Under the pieces are notes generated by a model. That model searched no databases. It was not told where the DNA came from and saw only the letters and a program-made list of their open reading frames with translations. Below are positions 42,546 to 52,047 of a stretch of DNA of 64,000 nt, piece after piece. The stretch covers positions 496,001 through 560,000 of the forward strand of contig NZ_QVQT02000004.1 of assembly GCF_003428625.2 (NCBI RefSeq). Reading direction: 5' to 3'. The stretch comes from Paracidobacterium acidisoli. Its GTDB lineage: Bacteria > Acidobacteriota > Terriglobia > Terriglobales > Acidobacteriaceae. The first letter of the stretch is position 1. Each line of letters begins with the position of its first letter. A program made the position numbers and the translations under genes.

Positions 42546-43321
42546 GTCTTCGCACTCTCACTGTGGACGATGAACCGCTGGCGAGGCAGTTGTTGGGATT
42601 GCTCCTCGCCGAACACAAGGACATCCAGGTCGTTGCGGAATGTGAGAACGGGCGCGAAGCGGTTTCCTATTTGCAGTCGAAGCCAGTAGATCTTCTATTC
42701 CTTGATGTGCAGATGCCACAGGTGGGAGGCTTCGATGTGGTCGAGCAGGTGGGGCTGCAGCATCTCCCGCCGACCATCTTTGTGACCGCCTATCAGGAGC
42801 ACGCAGTTCGAGCCTTCGATGTTCATGCCGTGGACTACCTGACGAAGCCGGTGAAACCTGAGCGCCTGACCATCGCGCTGGAGCGCGTCCGGGAAAAGAT
42901 CGCAGCCAGGACCGCTCTCTTGACGCAGGAACAGTTCAGCGCCGTACTGAATGGATTGCGGAGTCCGGCTGAACAATCGTCTCCTTATCTCTCGCGTTTT
43001 CTGGTCAAGGATGGAGAAAAGGACATCCTTCTGTCCGTCGAGAAGATCGAGTGGATCGAGGCTGCGGAGTATTACTGCTGCCTGCATACGAACGGACATC
43101 GCTACATGGTGCGCGAAACTATCACCGACCTCAGCAACAAACTTGATCCCAAACTGTTTGTGCGAATTCATCGGTCGTCGATCGTGAACCTGAACCAGAT
43201 TCGTGAGATTTACCGCGAGGGACCTCTTGACGGTTCTATTGTCCTGATGAACGGGAAAACTCTTCGGATGAGTAAGGCTGGTCGCCAGAAGCTATACGAA
43301 ATTGGGAGAGTATCGAGCTGA
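42542..43321 (+). CDS. LytTR-family response regulator, module 1
   Basis: 259 residues. Receiver domain with acidic residues 9-11 and phospho-acceptor Asp 55 (LLFLDVQMPQ), Thr and Lys of the switch in FVTAYQ and YLTKPVKP. The C-terminal LytTR DNA-binding domain includes IEWIEAAEYYCCLHTN and FVRIHRSSIVNLNQI. It is cotranslated with the kinase. LytTR proteins bind direct repeats in promoters; the conserved 44-base leaders before the receptors are candidate targets. Confidence 0.9.
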   Translation: MSLRTLTVDDEPLARQLLGLLLAEHKDIQVVAECENGREAVSYLQSKPVDLLFLDVQMPQVGGFDVVEQVGLQHLPPTIFVTAYQEHAVRAFDVHAVDYLTKPVKPERLTIALERVREKIAARTALLTQEQFSAVLNGLRSPAEQSSPYLSRFLVKDGEKDILLSVEKIEWIEAAEYYCCLHTNGHRYMVRETITDLSNKLDPKLFVRIHRSSIVNLNQIREIYREGPLDGSIVLMNGKTLRMSKAGRQKLYEIGRVSS

Positions 43322-43466
43322 TTGGCCATCACCTCTCGACAGCCCACAGGACTGCCACCCTCACCAGGTAGGTTTGGCACTCCAAATACCCCAAGGCGTC
43401 ACGAGAATTGTCTCCGCCGTCCGACCGAATAATTTGGCGTTTCTCGGAACGAAACGACCCTTTCCT

Positions 43467-43510
43467 GCAAATCATTGGATCGTCACCGCTTTCTCTGGGA
43501 TTTTCGGATC
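43467..43510 (+). promoter_or_regulatory. Conserved 44-base leader before TonB receptor 2
   Basis: Same layout as 38559-38602: begins GCAAATCATTGGAT and ends GGGATTTTCGGATC, 17 bases before the ATG. Confidence 0.5.
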
Positions 43511-43527
43511 GTGGAGCGTGAGCGGTC

Positions 43528-46293
43528 ATGTGTTGGAACTGGATGAAATGGCTAGTATTGGCAGGCGCAGCGATTCCGGGTCCGGTCTCTGCTCAGCAAG
43601 CGTGTCCAAATGGGATGCCCATCGAAGGAACCGTCTCCGATCCAACTGGGGCCGTGATTCCACAAGCGCGGGTGCAAGCCTCTGGTGGAGAGACGACCAA
43701 GAGCGATGCGATTGGACACTATAGACTGCCTTGCATACCGATCGGCACGGTAATTGTCACTATACAGGCGGAAGGTTTTCAAACAAGAAGCTTGAGCATG
43801 AAAGTGCGACCCGGAGCGATAACCCACGCAGATCTGCAACTGATGGTCGCAGCGGTTCAGGAGGATGTGCAGGTGAACGGAGATTCAGACATCGACAGCG
43901 GCGCTGCGACAACTACCCTGAACACAAAGGCCGTACAGGGCCTTGCCGACGACCCGGATGATTTTCTGCGCCAGCTTCAGGTGCTGGCTTCCGACGCCAG
44001 CGGCGATCCCACTCAGACGATGATTATGGTGGATGGTTTCCAGAACTCGAGCGCCCTCCCGCCAAAGAATTCAATCGCATCTATTCGCATCAATTCCGAC
44101 CTCTTTTCGGCCAAGAATAAGTGGCCTCCCTTTTCGGGAGGACTCATCGAAATTACAACCAAGCCCGGGGCCGACGCATTCCACGGTGCGGCCTTCTTCA
44201 CGGATAGTGACGGCATCTTCAATGCTACTGACCCATTTTCCGTTACCGCTACACCTGCCGGGAGGCGACGATATGGCTTTGAATTGAGCGGACCGATCCT
44301 TTCGAAGAAGAGCGGCTTTGCCCTGGCGCTCGAAAAACGTGACATCGACGAATTCAACGTGGTGAATGCAGTCACGCTCGATGCAAATAACGGATTAGGG
44401 CCAAATGGGAACGGCGTTCCGTCTCAGCAGACGGTTTCGGCTCCACAACGGCTTTGGATTGCGTCGGCGCGAGGGGACTGGCAGGTAACTCCAGGTGACA
44501 TAGCCAATCTCTCGTTCTCCGCGAATGTGAACAATGAAGGCAATCAAGGCGTCGGCGGCCAGACACTCGCCGATGCCGGGTATTCGAGCCTGGTCAGCGA
44601 ATATGACCTCCGATTCCACAATGGGCAGACGATCAGCCCGAATATCCTGCACGAAACCCACATCGGATATAGCTGGAAACGAACAGAACAAACACCGCTA
44701 TCAAGTACTCCTTCCGTGCAGGTTGCCGGATACTTCCTGGGCGGAGGTGCAACCAGTCAAAACCTGAACAACCGGGAACGCGATCTCGAAATTGACGACG
44801 ATGTGACCGCGGTGCATGGAAAGCACACGTTCGCGTTCGGCGTACAGTCACTCGGCATCTTTGTACATGACTACGATCCAAACACATTCAACGGCGCATA
44901 CGTCTTTGGCGGCGGAAGCGCTCCTGTGCTCGATTCGAACAATGACCCGACCAGCCAGACAACGACCATCAGTGCCCTCGAACAATACCGTCGAGCCTTG
45001 CACAATCTCGCGGGAGGGTCACCGACAACCTATCAGGTGACCACAGGAACACCGCTGGTTCCGCTGACGCAATGGCAAGTTAATCTGTGGGCACAGGACA
45101 CCTTTAAACCTACAAAGAAGTTGACCGTCGATACCGGCTTTCGCTATCAACTTCAGACCTCGCCGGGCACCTTCGCCAACTTTGGCCCAAGAGTTGCCTT
45201 TGCGTGGTCACCGGACAAAAAACAAACATGGGTGCTTCACGCTCGCACAGGACTCTTCGCGGTCGCTACTGACACGAGTGATACAACCAATGTTTATCGG
45301 CTCAATGGAACCCTGCAGCGACAGACCACCGTGTATTCGCCAAGTTATAGCACCCCCCTTGCTCCGATTCCGGGATCTATTCAGGTCGCCACGACAAATC
45401 TGTTTTCGCCGAAACCATTTCAATCCAGGTCATTCATGAGCTATGTCGACGTTGAGCATGACTTCGCTCGTGGCTGGCACGCCAGCGGCAGCTTACTCTA
45501 TGGGGAGGGCTATGGACTCATCCGCGCCGTAAACATCAACGCCCCGCTAGTTGCCAGCAGTATCGGAGTGCCTCCAGATCCCACGGCAGCGCTTGAGGCG
45601 ACACGCCCAATCGCCCTGGGCGAAAACATAGTCGAGTATCAGAACTCCGCGCGTGCTGCCGGCCCCGCACTTACCCTTTCCCTCGAACAACACCACTACA
45701 AGCGGTTCGGCCTATTGGCTAGATATGGGTATGTGAACTTCAAAGCCGACAGTCCGGGCAATCGTACCCCGCAGTCCAGCTATTCCGACAAAGGGGAATG
45801 GGGGCGTCTCAATTATGAAAGAAAAAACAGTTTCACTCTCTTCGGAACCCTTAACCTTCCGTCCAAGGTTCTAGCGGCAATTCAATTTGACGTCGGTAAC
45901 GGCCGCGCTTATGACATCACTACGGGGACGGATAACAACGGCGACGGAAACTTCACAGATCGGCCATCGTATGCATCTGCTCCGGGCGCAGGTGTCTACA
46001 GCACCCGATTTGGCCTGCTGACCACGAATACGGTCAACGGAAATGTGCCCGCCAATCTTGGCACCATGCCAGGGGTGATTCATGTGGACATGAATCTGAG
46101 CCGTAGATTTACTCTCAACCCGATGGATAAGGATCATCCCCGCACGCTAACCTTCAATGCTCGCAGCGCCAACCTGCTGAACCACACGAACGTGACGGCT
46201 GTGAACACGGTTGTCTCATCGTCGGCTCTTGGTCAACCTGTGGCGGCTGAGACCGCGCGGCGAATTGAATTGGGGGTGCGATTTGAATTCTGA
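43528..46293 (+). CDS. TonB-dependent receptor with carboxypeptidase-regulatory domain, module 2
   Basis: 921 residues; signal peptide ends near VSAQQ. Domain order as in module 1 (GTVSDPTGAVIPQARVQAS, then ITTKPGADAFHGAAFF and a barrel ending FEF). Large parts are nearly identical to module 1, for example FELSGPILSKKSGFALALEK, while the surface-exposed and central barrel parts differ more. That is what duplication followed by ligand divergence would give. It is followed by its own kinase and regulator genes. Confidence 0.82.
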   Translation: MCWNWMKWLVLAGAAIPGPVSAQQACPNGMPIEGTVSDPTGAVIPQARVQASGGETTKSDAIGHYRLPCIPIGTVIVTIQAEGFQTRSLSMKVRPGAITHADLQLMVAAVQEDVQVNGDSDIDSGAATTTLNTKAVQGLADDPDDFLRQLQVLASDASGDPTQTMIMVDGFQNSSALPPKNSIASIRINSDLFSAKNKWPPFSGGLIEITTKPGADAFHGAAFFTDSDGIFNATDPFSVTATPAGRRRYGFELSGPILSKKSGFALALEKRDIDEFNVVNAVTLDANNGLGPNGNGVPSQQTVSAPQRLWIASARGDWQVTPGDIANLSFSANVNNEGNQGVGGQTLADAGYSSLVSEYDLRFHNGQTISPNILHETHIGYSWKRTEQTPLSSTPSVQVAGYFLGGGATSQNLNNRERDLEIDDDVTAVHGKHTFAFGVQSLGIFVHDYDPNTFNGAYVFGGGSAPVLDSNNDPTSQTTTISALEQYRRALHNLAGGSPTTYQVTTGTPLVPLTQWQVNLWAQDTFKPTKKLTVDTGFRYQLQTSPGTFANFGPRVAFAWSPDKKQTWVLHARTGLFAVATDTSDTTNVYRLNGTLQRQTTVYSPSYSTPLAPIPGSIQVATTNLFSPKPFQSRSFMSYVDVEHDFARGWHASGSLLYGEGYGLIRAVNINAPLVASSIGVPPDPTAALEATRPIALGENIVEYQNSARAAGPALTLSLEQHHYKRFGLLARYGYVNFKADSPGNRTPQSSYSDKGEWGRLNYERKNSFTLFGTLNLPSKVLAAIQFDVGNGRAYDITTGTDNNGDGNFTDRPSYASAPGAGVYSTRFGLLTTNTVNGNVPANLGTMPGVIHVDMNLSRRFTLNPMDKDHPRTLTFNARSANLLNHTNVTAVNTVVSSSALGQPVAAETARRIELGVRFEF

Positions 46294-46360
46294 ATCCACT
46301 GGGCGCAAAGCAGGCCTAAAATCTCGCCGTGGCCAGAAAGGAGATGCGAGGAGCGAAGAG

Positions 46361-47467
46361 ATGGCTAACGCAAAAATCCTTCCCATACGACCGGAGGTCG
46401 GATTTGCCGTAGTCTTACTCATTGGTGGAGTTTTGGCGGGTTTGACCGCAAGAGATGCCAATCTCAATCTTGTGTATCACTATCGCTATCTGCACCCCTC
46501 CTTCGCACCCTCTCTTCTTTATGGCTGCTCGTACTGGATTTGGTGGGTTGTCGTGACACTGGTTCTGTGGAGACTCGTGGACCGATGGCCTGCCGCGTTC
46601 AAACCTTCACGACTGACAGTGATGGCACATCTTGGAGGCGCGTGTGTGCTTGCAACCGCGCATATCGCTCTGCTTCAGTACACCCTCCGGTTCGCTTCGT
46701 GGTATTGGCCTGCATGGAGTCCAAATGGCACGCTATACCTAAAGAGTCTTGAACGCTTCGGGGTGGAACTTGTTATCTACGGCTTTATTAGTGGCGTTTG
46801 CGCGATCCTCCATTTCCGGATGCAGACACAGCAGGCCCTCGTTCAAAAGCTGGAGGTAGAGCGCCAACTCACCCAGGCTCAACTCAAGGCACTGCAAATG
46901 CAGATGGACCCACATTTCCTCTTTAATACATTGAACGCGATCACGAGCCTAGTAGCGCAGAAGAGAAATGACGAAGCGATGAAGACGCTAGGCCACCTCA
47001 ACAAGATCCTGCGCACGACCCTCCAGCGTAAGGCTCCGGAGAAAGTGCCGTTCGCTGAAGAATTGAAGGTCATTGAAAGCTATCTGGCGATCCAGAAGGT
47101 TCGGTTCGCTGGTCGTCTGGAAGTGAAGATCGATGCAACGGCAGAAGCGTTGGACGGCCTGGTTCCTTGTTTTCTGTTGCAGCCGATCGTTGAGAATGCG
47201 ATTCAACACGGCATAGCGCCCAAGGCGGCAGGCGGCTCGATAGAGACCTATGTCAAACGGCTCGGGGATAGGCTCTGGATGCAGGTACGGGACAATGGCT
47301 GTGGCCCCAATGGCTCCGCCACAAAAGGACACGGTATTGGTATACAGAACGTAAGAGAGCGTCTCGCATATTTCTATCCCGGCAGCTATGAATTCGATGC
47401 TGTAGCCCCGATAGACGGCGGATATCAGGTCACCATTCAAATTCCTTACGAGCGTACGATAGCATGA
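46361..47467 (+). CDS. LytS/YehU-type sensor histidine kinase, module 2
   Basis: 368 residues from the ATG at 46361, which has GAGGAG upstream and corresponds to the start of module 1. Membrane-spanning N-terminus and kinase domain match the module 1 protein closely (DPHFLFNTLNAITSLVAQKR, His near 184; CFLLQPIVENAIQHGI). The open frame extends upstream into the receptor gene, but that part is not used. The stop overlaps the regulator start by 4 bases. Confidence 0.88.
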   Translation: MANAKILPIRPEVGFAVVLLIGGVLAGLTARDANLNLVYHYRYLHPSFAPSLLYGCSYWIWWVVVTLVLWRLVDRWPAAFKPSRLTVMAHLGGACVLATAHIALLQYTLRFASWYWPAWSPNGTLYLKSLERFGVELVIYGFISGVCAILHFRMQTQQALVQKLEVERQLTQAQLKALQMQMDPHFLFNTLNAITSLVAQKRNDEAMKTLGHLNKILRTTLQRKAPEKVPFAEELKVIESYLAIQKVRFAGRLEVKIDATAEALDGLVPCFLLQPIVENAIQHGIAPKAAGGSIETYVKRLGDRLWMQVRDNGCGPNGSATKGHGIGIQNVRERLAYFYPGSYEFDAVAPIDGGYQVTIQIPYERTIA

Positions 47468-48234
47468 CCCTCCAAACAGTCATTGTCGATGACGAACCGC
47501 TGGCGCGCGACTTCCTCCGCATGCTATTGGCCGAGCATAAGGACATTCAATTGGTCGCACAATGTCAAAACGGTCAAGAAGCATTAGCGTATTTGCAATC
47601 GAAGCCGGTAGACCTTCTATTCCTTGATGTACAGATGCCGGAGATGGGTGGATTCGAAGTTATCGAGCGGATCGGCCTGCGCAGTCTGCCTCCTACCATC
47701 TTCGTGACCGCTTATCACGAGCACGCGGTCCATGCATTCGATGTTCACGCCATAGACTATTTGACCAAGCCGGTGGAGTCCGAAAGGCTCGCAACCGCAC
47801 TTGAACGTCTTCGTCGGAAGATTGCTGCCGAGACCGCTCTCCTGACTCAGGAGCAACTCACGGCTGTCCTGAACGGTTTACGGGCAGGTCAGGAGTCGAA
47901 GTCCTACGCGTCGCGCTTCTTTGTCAAGGATGGCGAGAAGGAGATTTTGATTGCATCAGAGAAAGTCGACTGGATCGAAGCGGCAGATTATTACTGCTGC
48001 CTGCATGTGGGTGCTCGTGGCTACCTGCTGCGCGAGTCTATCGCTGATCTGAGCGATAGACTTGATCCTCGGCGGTTTGTTCGTATCCACCGATCTTCCA
48101 TCGTCAACCTTGATCGCATCCGGGAAATCTACCGCGACGGGCAGAGCGAGGGTTCGGTCGTCCTCACGACTGGAGCAACGCTCAGGATGAGTAGAAGCGG
48201 GCGTCAAAAGCTCATGGAATCAGGAAGACAATAA
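47464..48234 (+). CDS. LytTR-family response regulator, module 2
   Basis: 256 residues. Receiver with Asp 55 (LLFLDVQMPE) and C-terminal LytTR domain (VDWIEAADYYCCLHVG, FVRIHRSSIVNLDRI). Paralogue of 42542-43321. The recognition segments are conserved, so both regulators may bind the same sites and cross-regulate both receptors. The 157 bases after it show no gene. Confidence 0.9.
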   Translation: MTLQTVIVDDEPLARDFLRMLLAEHKDIQLVAQCQNGQEALAYLQSKPVDLLFLDVQMPEMGGFEVIERIGLRSLPPTIFVTAYHEHAVHAFDVHAIDYLTKPVESERLATALERLRRKIAAETALLTQEQLTAVLNGLRAGQESKSYASRFFVKDGEKEILIASEKVDWIEAADYYCCLHVGARGYLLRESIADLSDRLDPRRFVRIHRSSIVNLDRIREIYRDGQSEGSVVLTTGATLRMSRSGRQKLMESGRQ

Positions 48235-48391
48235 AGCTAATCATCGGCTAAATCCGACTGCCGCTAAATATACACTGCTCCTATCAGAGTGGAGTTTTGA
48301 ACGGGCCGTTGTCTGCCGCTTATTCAGTTGCATGAAGCACGCCCAAACCATCAATGCCCTCTTTGCTGTTGATCGAGCTGTCTAACACCAT

Positions 48392-49228
48392 TTAAGGGTG
48401 CTGCGCTCGTTCCGGCACCCACCAACTCGGCACAATCTTCGGAATGCCTAGCTTCCGCACAACCGGAGCCCATTGAGGGGCAAACTCTTTCGAGATATTG
48501 GCTATGACGATCCCCAGGAACTCCGTTCCTACACGCTGCCCTGCGTGATGTGCGTCATTAAAGCCGTCGGGAAGATACGTCATGCCAACGAATCCTCCAG
48601 CAGTTGCGCTTGCGAAGTTGGAAAACGCGAGCGTGTGTCCACCGGAATCGGTCCTGTCCACGAACGAATAACCGACCGCGTGAAGAATTCTCTCGATGCC
48701 ATTCGAACCTTCGGCAGCGGGCAGGTATCGTGGGTCTTCGTGGAGAAGCGATTCCGCAAGAAATCCAGCGGTACGCTTCGAGGTCTGTGTTGCCAAAGCG
48801 CTCCCGTAGAGCCGCCCGAATGCTCCTCCGCCGTCAACCCAATCGCGGGGATAATCCTTAGGAGGGTCGGCCATACGCAGCCCTGCTCCAAGCGCCGGGA
48901 AAACTAACGCAGGCGGTCCGAATGCCTGATGCGTATAGATTCTGAACTTATCGTGGAAGGTCAAAGGGGTTTTTGTCATGATGGGCGGCATCGGACCGAT
49001 AGGAGCTTGAACGATAGCCGCATCCGCCTGTGATCTTTCACTCTGACGAGTGGCATCTCCCTGAGCGTCCTGCAATGAAGGCGCGTCGGGTAGCAACATA
49101 GCCTGAGTATTCCCCTGGGAGGACTGCGTTTCTGCGGTCTGCTGCGCGTATGACGGTAATCCCAGGGAAACAATGAAAACTATCTTGAAAACGGAGGAAG
49201 CGAACTTCAAAACGAAATCGTCAGACAT
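48392..49228 (-). CDS. Exported hypothetical protein (acidobacterial type)
   Basis: 278 residues from the ATG at 49228, preceded by GGAG; the signal peptide ends near SYAQQ. The mature part begins with a Gln- and Ser-rich region, then a conserved-looking body with ALGAGLRMADPPKDYPRDWV, TAGFLAESLLHEDPRY, and SFVDRTDSGGHTLAF, which resembles a family of about 250-300 residues seen in Acidobacteriota and predicted to lie in the outer membrane. No enzyme motif is visible and no function can be assigned. Confidence 0.65.
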   Translation of the reverse strand: MSDDFVLKFASSVFKIVFIVSLGLPSYAQQTAETQSSQGNTQAMLLPDAPSLQDAQGDATRQSERSQADAAIVQAPIGPMPPIMTKTPLTFHDKFRIYTHQAFGPPALVFPALGAGLRMADPPKDYPRDWVDGGGAFGRLYGSALATQTSKRTAGFLAESLLHEDPRYLPAAEGSNGIERILHAVGYSFVDRTDSGGHTLAFSNFASATAGGFVGMTYLPDGFNDAHHAGQRVGTEFLGIVIANISKEFAPQWAPVVRKLGIPKIVPSWWVPERAQHP

Positions 49229-49354
49229 TGATCTCCAAACACCCATCCATACACTCGGCGCAATTTGAGCCATCGTCGTGCCCACTCTGCCGCCTGAGAT
49301 CAAGCCTCTCCCGAGTTGGACAGGTCGAATGACGAGAAGTGTCTAGTTGTGAGA

Positions 49355-50449
49355 TTAAGGGTTAGGTTGTGTAGTCGAAGTGTCCCTGACCCAATACGTA
49401 CTTCTCGATGAAACCTGTAGCTCGGGATGACCCTGCACCGAAACCTGAAGGTTATGCAGTCCGGGCGTCGGAGACATAGGGCGGAAGCTCAGGATGTAGC
49501 GATTGGGAAGATCATTGGCGATGCTGTAGAGCTTCTTTTCGAGGTCTTTTCTTCCTCCCCGCGCATCGAACGGGAGATATTTGCCTCCAGTAGCCGCGGC
49601 TGCGGTCTGCGCGACATTCGATTCGGAACCGTCGTCATCTTGTCCGGCGCGACTGGCGAGTACGAGCAAGCGACCAAGTGCCCCATATCCTCTGCATGTT
49701 CCCGGAGGAGCACCGGGATTCTCTTGCAGGCACCTCATCTTCTTTGCCCTCCCCGGCGATGGTGTTGTCAAAGTCTCGTGGACTTCCGCCTGAGTGGTCG
49801 AGAAAGCAACGCTATAAATAGGTGTGTTGCTCGAACGGAGCGTTTGAAACACTTCATCTGCCTTTGCCTGACTGCCATGATCGAAGGTCTCGCTGATCAA
49901 TAAGACGATTCGACGGTTGGATGCGGATCGGCTCTGGAGCATCTTTACGGCATACTGAAGGCCGTCCAGAATGGCGGCATCGTGGTCGCCGGGTTGAATC
50001 CCCTGAATTGCGGCACCAATATCTTCCGTGACCGGGGTGAAATCCTGAATCAGATGAGGCTGGCTGTCGAAGGTGACCAACGCAATTTCATGCGGTCGTT
50101 CCCCGACAATAGCTTCGACCATCGTCTCCACTCCACCGAGAGAAGCGATCTCTTGCCTGCCGTAACCGCCCGTCTCGATTGCCACAACGATCGAAAGTGG
50201 TGAGGGATTGATGTCATCATCTATCGTTACCTTCTGAGGCACTCCATTGTCGAGGAGACTGAAGTTTTGCGACGTCAGAGAAAAGACTGTCTCTCCGGTC
50301 TGAGTCGTCACCCAGGTTGGAACCAAAACAAGGTTCGCTTCCGACTTCAGGGTTATGGTTGGCTCGGTAGTGACAGGAGCAATCTGGTTTTGTGCGGCCA
50401 TGCCTACAGAGGCGAAAGCAAGGACCAGCACCGTCGCGGGTAGCTTCAT
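49355..50449 (-). CDS. VWFA-related protein (Acidobacterial domain)
   Basis: 364 residues with a signal peptide ending GMAAQ. The von Willebrand A-type domain has the features of the Acidobacterial VWFA-related family: SEANLVLVPTWVTTQTGETV, then FSLLDNGVPQKVTIDDD, then a metal-site-like strand (PLSIVVAIETGG, where the usual DxSxS is replaced by ETGGYG) and IVLLISETFDHGSQAK. The weak metal site suggests a structural or adhesive role. These proteins are common in this phylum and support the taxonomic guess. Confidence 0.82.
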   Translation of the reverse strand: MKLPATVLVLAFASVGMAAQNQIAPVTTEPTITLKSEANLVLVPTWVTTQTGETVFSLTSQNFSLLDNGVPQKVTIDDDINPSPLSIVVAIETGGYGRQEIASLGGVETMVEAIVGERPHEIALVTFDSQPHLIQDFTPVTEDIGAAIQGIQPGDHDAAILDGLQYAVKMLQSRSASNRRIVLLISETFDHGSQAKADEVFQTLRSSNTPIYSVAFSTTQAEVHETLTTPSPGRAKKMRCLQENPGAPPGTCRGYGALGRLLVLASRAGQDDDGSESNVAQTAAAATGGKYLPFDARGGRKDLEKKLYSIANDLPNRYILSFRPMSPTPGLHNLQVSVQGHPELQVSSRSTYWVRDTSTTQPNP

Positions 50450-50597
50450 AGATCACCACAGACAGGTATTCGAGCGCATAGTTTTTGAGTGCTCGCTAAA
50501 AGACACTCCGGCCTTCTAATCCTTGCGTGCACCAGTTCAGTCGAATGTCGAGAAGTGTCGAGCGACAGCAGAATTTGGTAGTGCCCTAATTTGAAAA

Positions 50598-51206
50598 TCA
50601 GGCCCCGGCCAATATAAGGGCTACCATCATTAGCCATAATGAGTAGGCGAGGACCAAGAGGCGCTCAAAATAGCCCAATGGCGTTCGCGGTCGCCGGCCA
50701 GAAATCAGAGCTGCACCCATGAAGATGAGGAATCCGCTCCACGGTAAAGCTGAGAGGGCAGGCAGCCAATGACGAGCTCGGATCGACGCGACGCTACCGG
50801 CTTTACCGCTATCGACGACTGTGGCCATGATCGGAAAGATTACGATCACGGCGAAGGAGAACAGGACATGCAGCATACCACTTCGGGTTTGGGCCTTTTG
50901 AGCCAACGATACGGGGTCGGTAACGAAGATTCCCGCACCGGCAAACCCGACGCCACAGATGACGAGCAATGCCGGACTAAGCGACAGCGGAGGCTTCCAT
51001 ATGGCTGCCCCCAACGCGCCGCAGCTTAGGGCCATACAAAAAAAGGCGAATCGCATAATCCAACCGCGAGGTCCACGTGCATACTCGCTAATCATGCGAG
51101 TACGGGGATCAAACTCAGGTTCAATAAAATGCAGAAGCAGTATGAGGATGAGCCACAGGACGGCGGCAGCAGCCGAGGTCAATTCGAGCGAGTACGAGCT
51201 TGTCAT
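50598..51206 (-). CDS. DUF998-like polytopic membrane protein
   Basis: 202 residues with six hydrophobic helices. The pattern FDPRTRMISEYARGPRGW between the first and second helices is typical of DUF998. Function unknown. It is divergent from the OmpR-type regulator, with a 118-base gap. Confidence 0.72.
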   Translation of the reverse strand: MTSSYSLELTSAAAAVLWLILILLLHFIEPEFDPRTRMISEYARGPRGWIMRFAFFCMALSCGALGAAIWKPPLSLSPALLVICGVGFAGAGIFVTDPVSLAQKAQTRSGMLHVLFSFAVIVIFPIMATVVDSGKAGSVASIRARHWLPALSALPWSGFLIFMGAALISGRRPRTPLGYFERLLVLAYSLWLMMVALILAGA

Positions 51207-51324
51207 TGCGGCCTCACATGACTGAGCAAATTAGGACATTATCCAGAATTTTGGCTTGGGCTCATCCCAGGCGGCGACATTTCTCGACACAAATACCAGG
51301 GCCAGAGCGGAAAATGAAGAGAGA

Positions 51325-52047
51325 ATGAGCGTTTCGACACAAATAGTTCAGGCGACCGCGCCGCACCTATTGCTAGTGGACGACGACGTGTCGCTTAGTC
51401 GGTTAATACGCGAATATTGTGAGACAGACGGACTGGACGTAACGTTAGCGGCCACAGGTGAAGAAGGTATCTATCTATCGCAGCAAAAGCATTTTCAGCT
51501 CGTTGTTCTCGACGTGATGCTGCCCGGAATCAACGGCTTCGATGTGCTGAAACGTATTCGCCAGCGTTCCAACATGCCGGTGCTCATGCTGACGACACGC
51601 GGCGCAACGCAGGACCGCATTCAGGGTCTGCAAGGTGGAGCGGATGACTATCTGCCAAAACCTTTCGAGCCTGAAGAACTGGTTGCCAGGATACACGCCA
51701 TTTTGCGGAGAGCATACCCGACACCAACGACAGCTCATTTCGTGGTTGGCGATGTGACACTCGATGAAAAGGAGCGGTCTGTACAAGTAGGCTCTGCTTT
51801 TCCAGAGCTTACCGGAGCCGAGTTTCATCTATTGCGTTTGCTCCTGGAGAATCAGGGTAAGCCGCTTACTCGGGAAGAGCTGGTGCCGCAGGTCTTTGGC
51901 AGGGACATGGGAATCTTCGACCGCAGCATCGACAACCTGGTCGGCAATCTTCGGAAGAAGTTAGGCGCATATCCCAGTGGTTCCGAGCGCATCAAAGGGA
52001 TTCGCAACGTGGGCTACGTTTATGTCACCGAGAAGGCCGGAACATGA
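51325..52047 (+). CDS. OmpR/PhoB-type response regulator
   Basis: 240 residues from the ATG at 51325. Receiver with acidic cluster VDDD (18-21), phospho-acceptor Asp 63 (VVLDVMLPG) and Lys in YLPKPFEP; C-terminal winged helix with EFHLLRLLLENQGKPLTREE and NLRKKLGAYPSG. The GAAGAGAGA before the ATG is a fair ribosome-binding site. It overlaps the kinase gene by 4 bases. Confidence 0.92.
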   Translation: MSVSTQIVQATAPHLLLVDDDVSLSRLIREYCETDGLDVTLAATGEEGIYLSQQKHFQLVVLDVMLPGINGFDVLKRIRQRSNMPVLMLTTRGATQDRIQGLQGGADDYLPKPFEPEELVARIHAILRRAYPTPTTAHFVVGDVTLDEKERSVQVGSAFPELTGAEFHLLRLLLENQGKPLTREELVPQVFGRDMGIFDRSIDNLVGNLRKKLGAYPSGSERIKGIRNVGYVYVTEKAGT

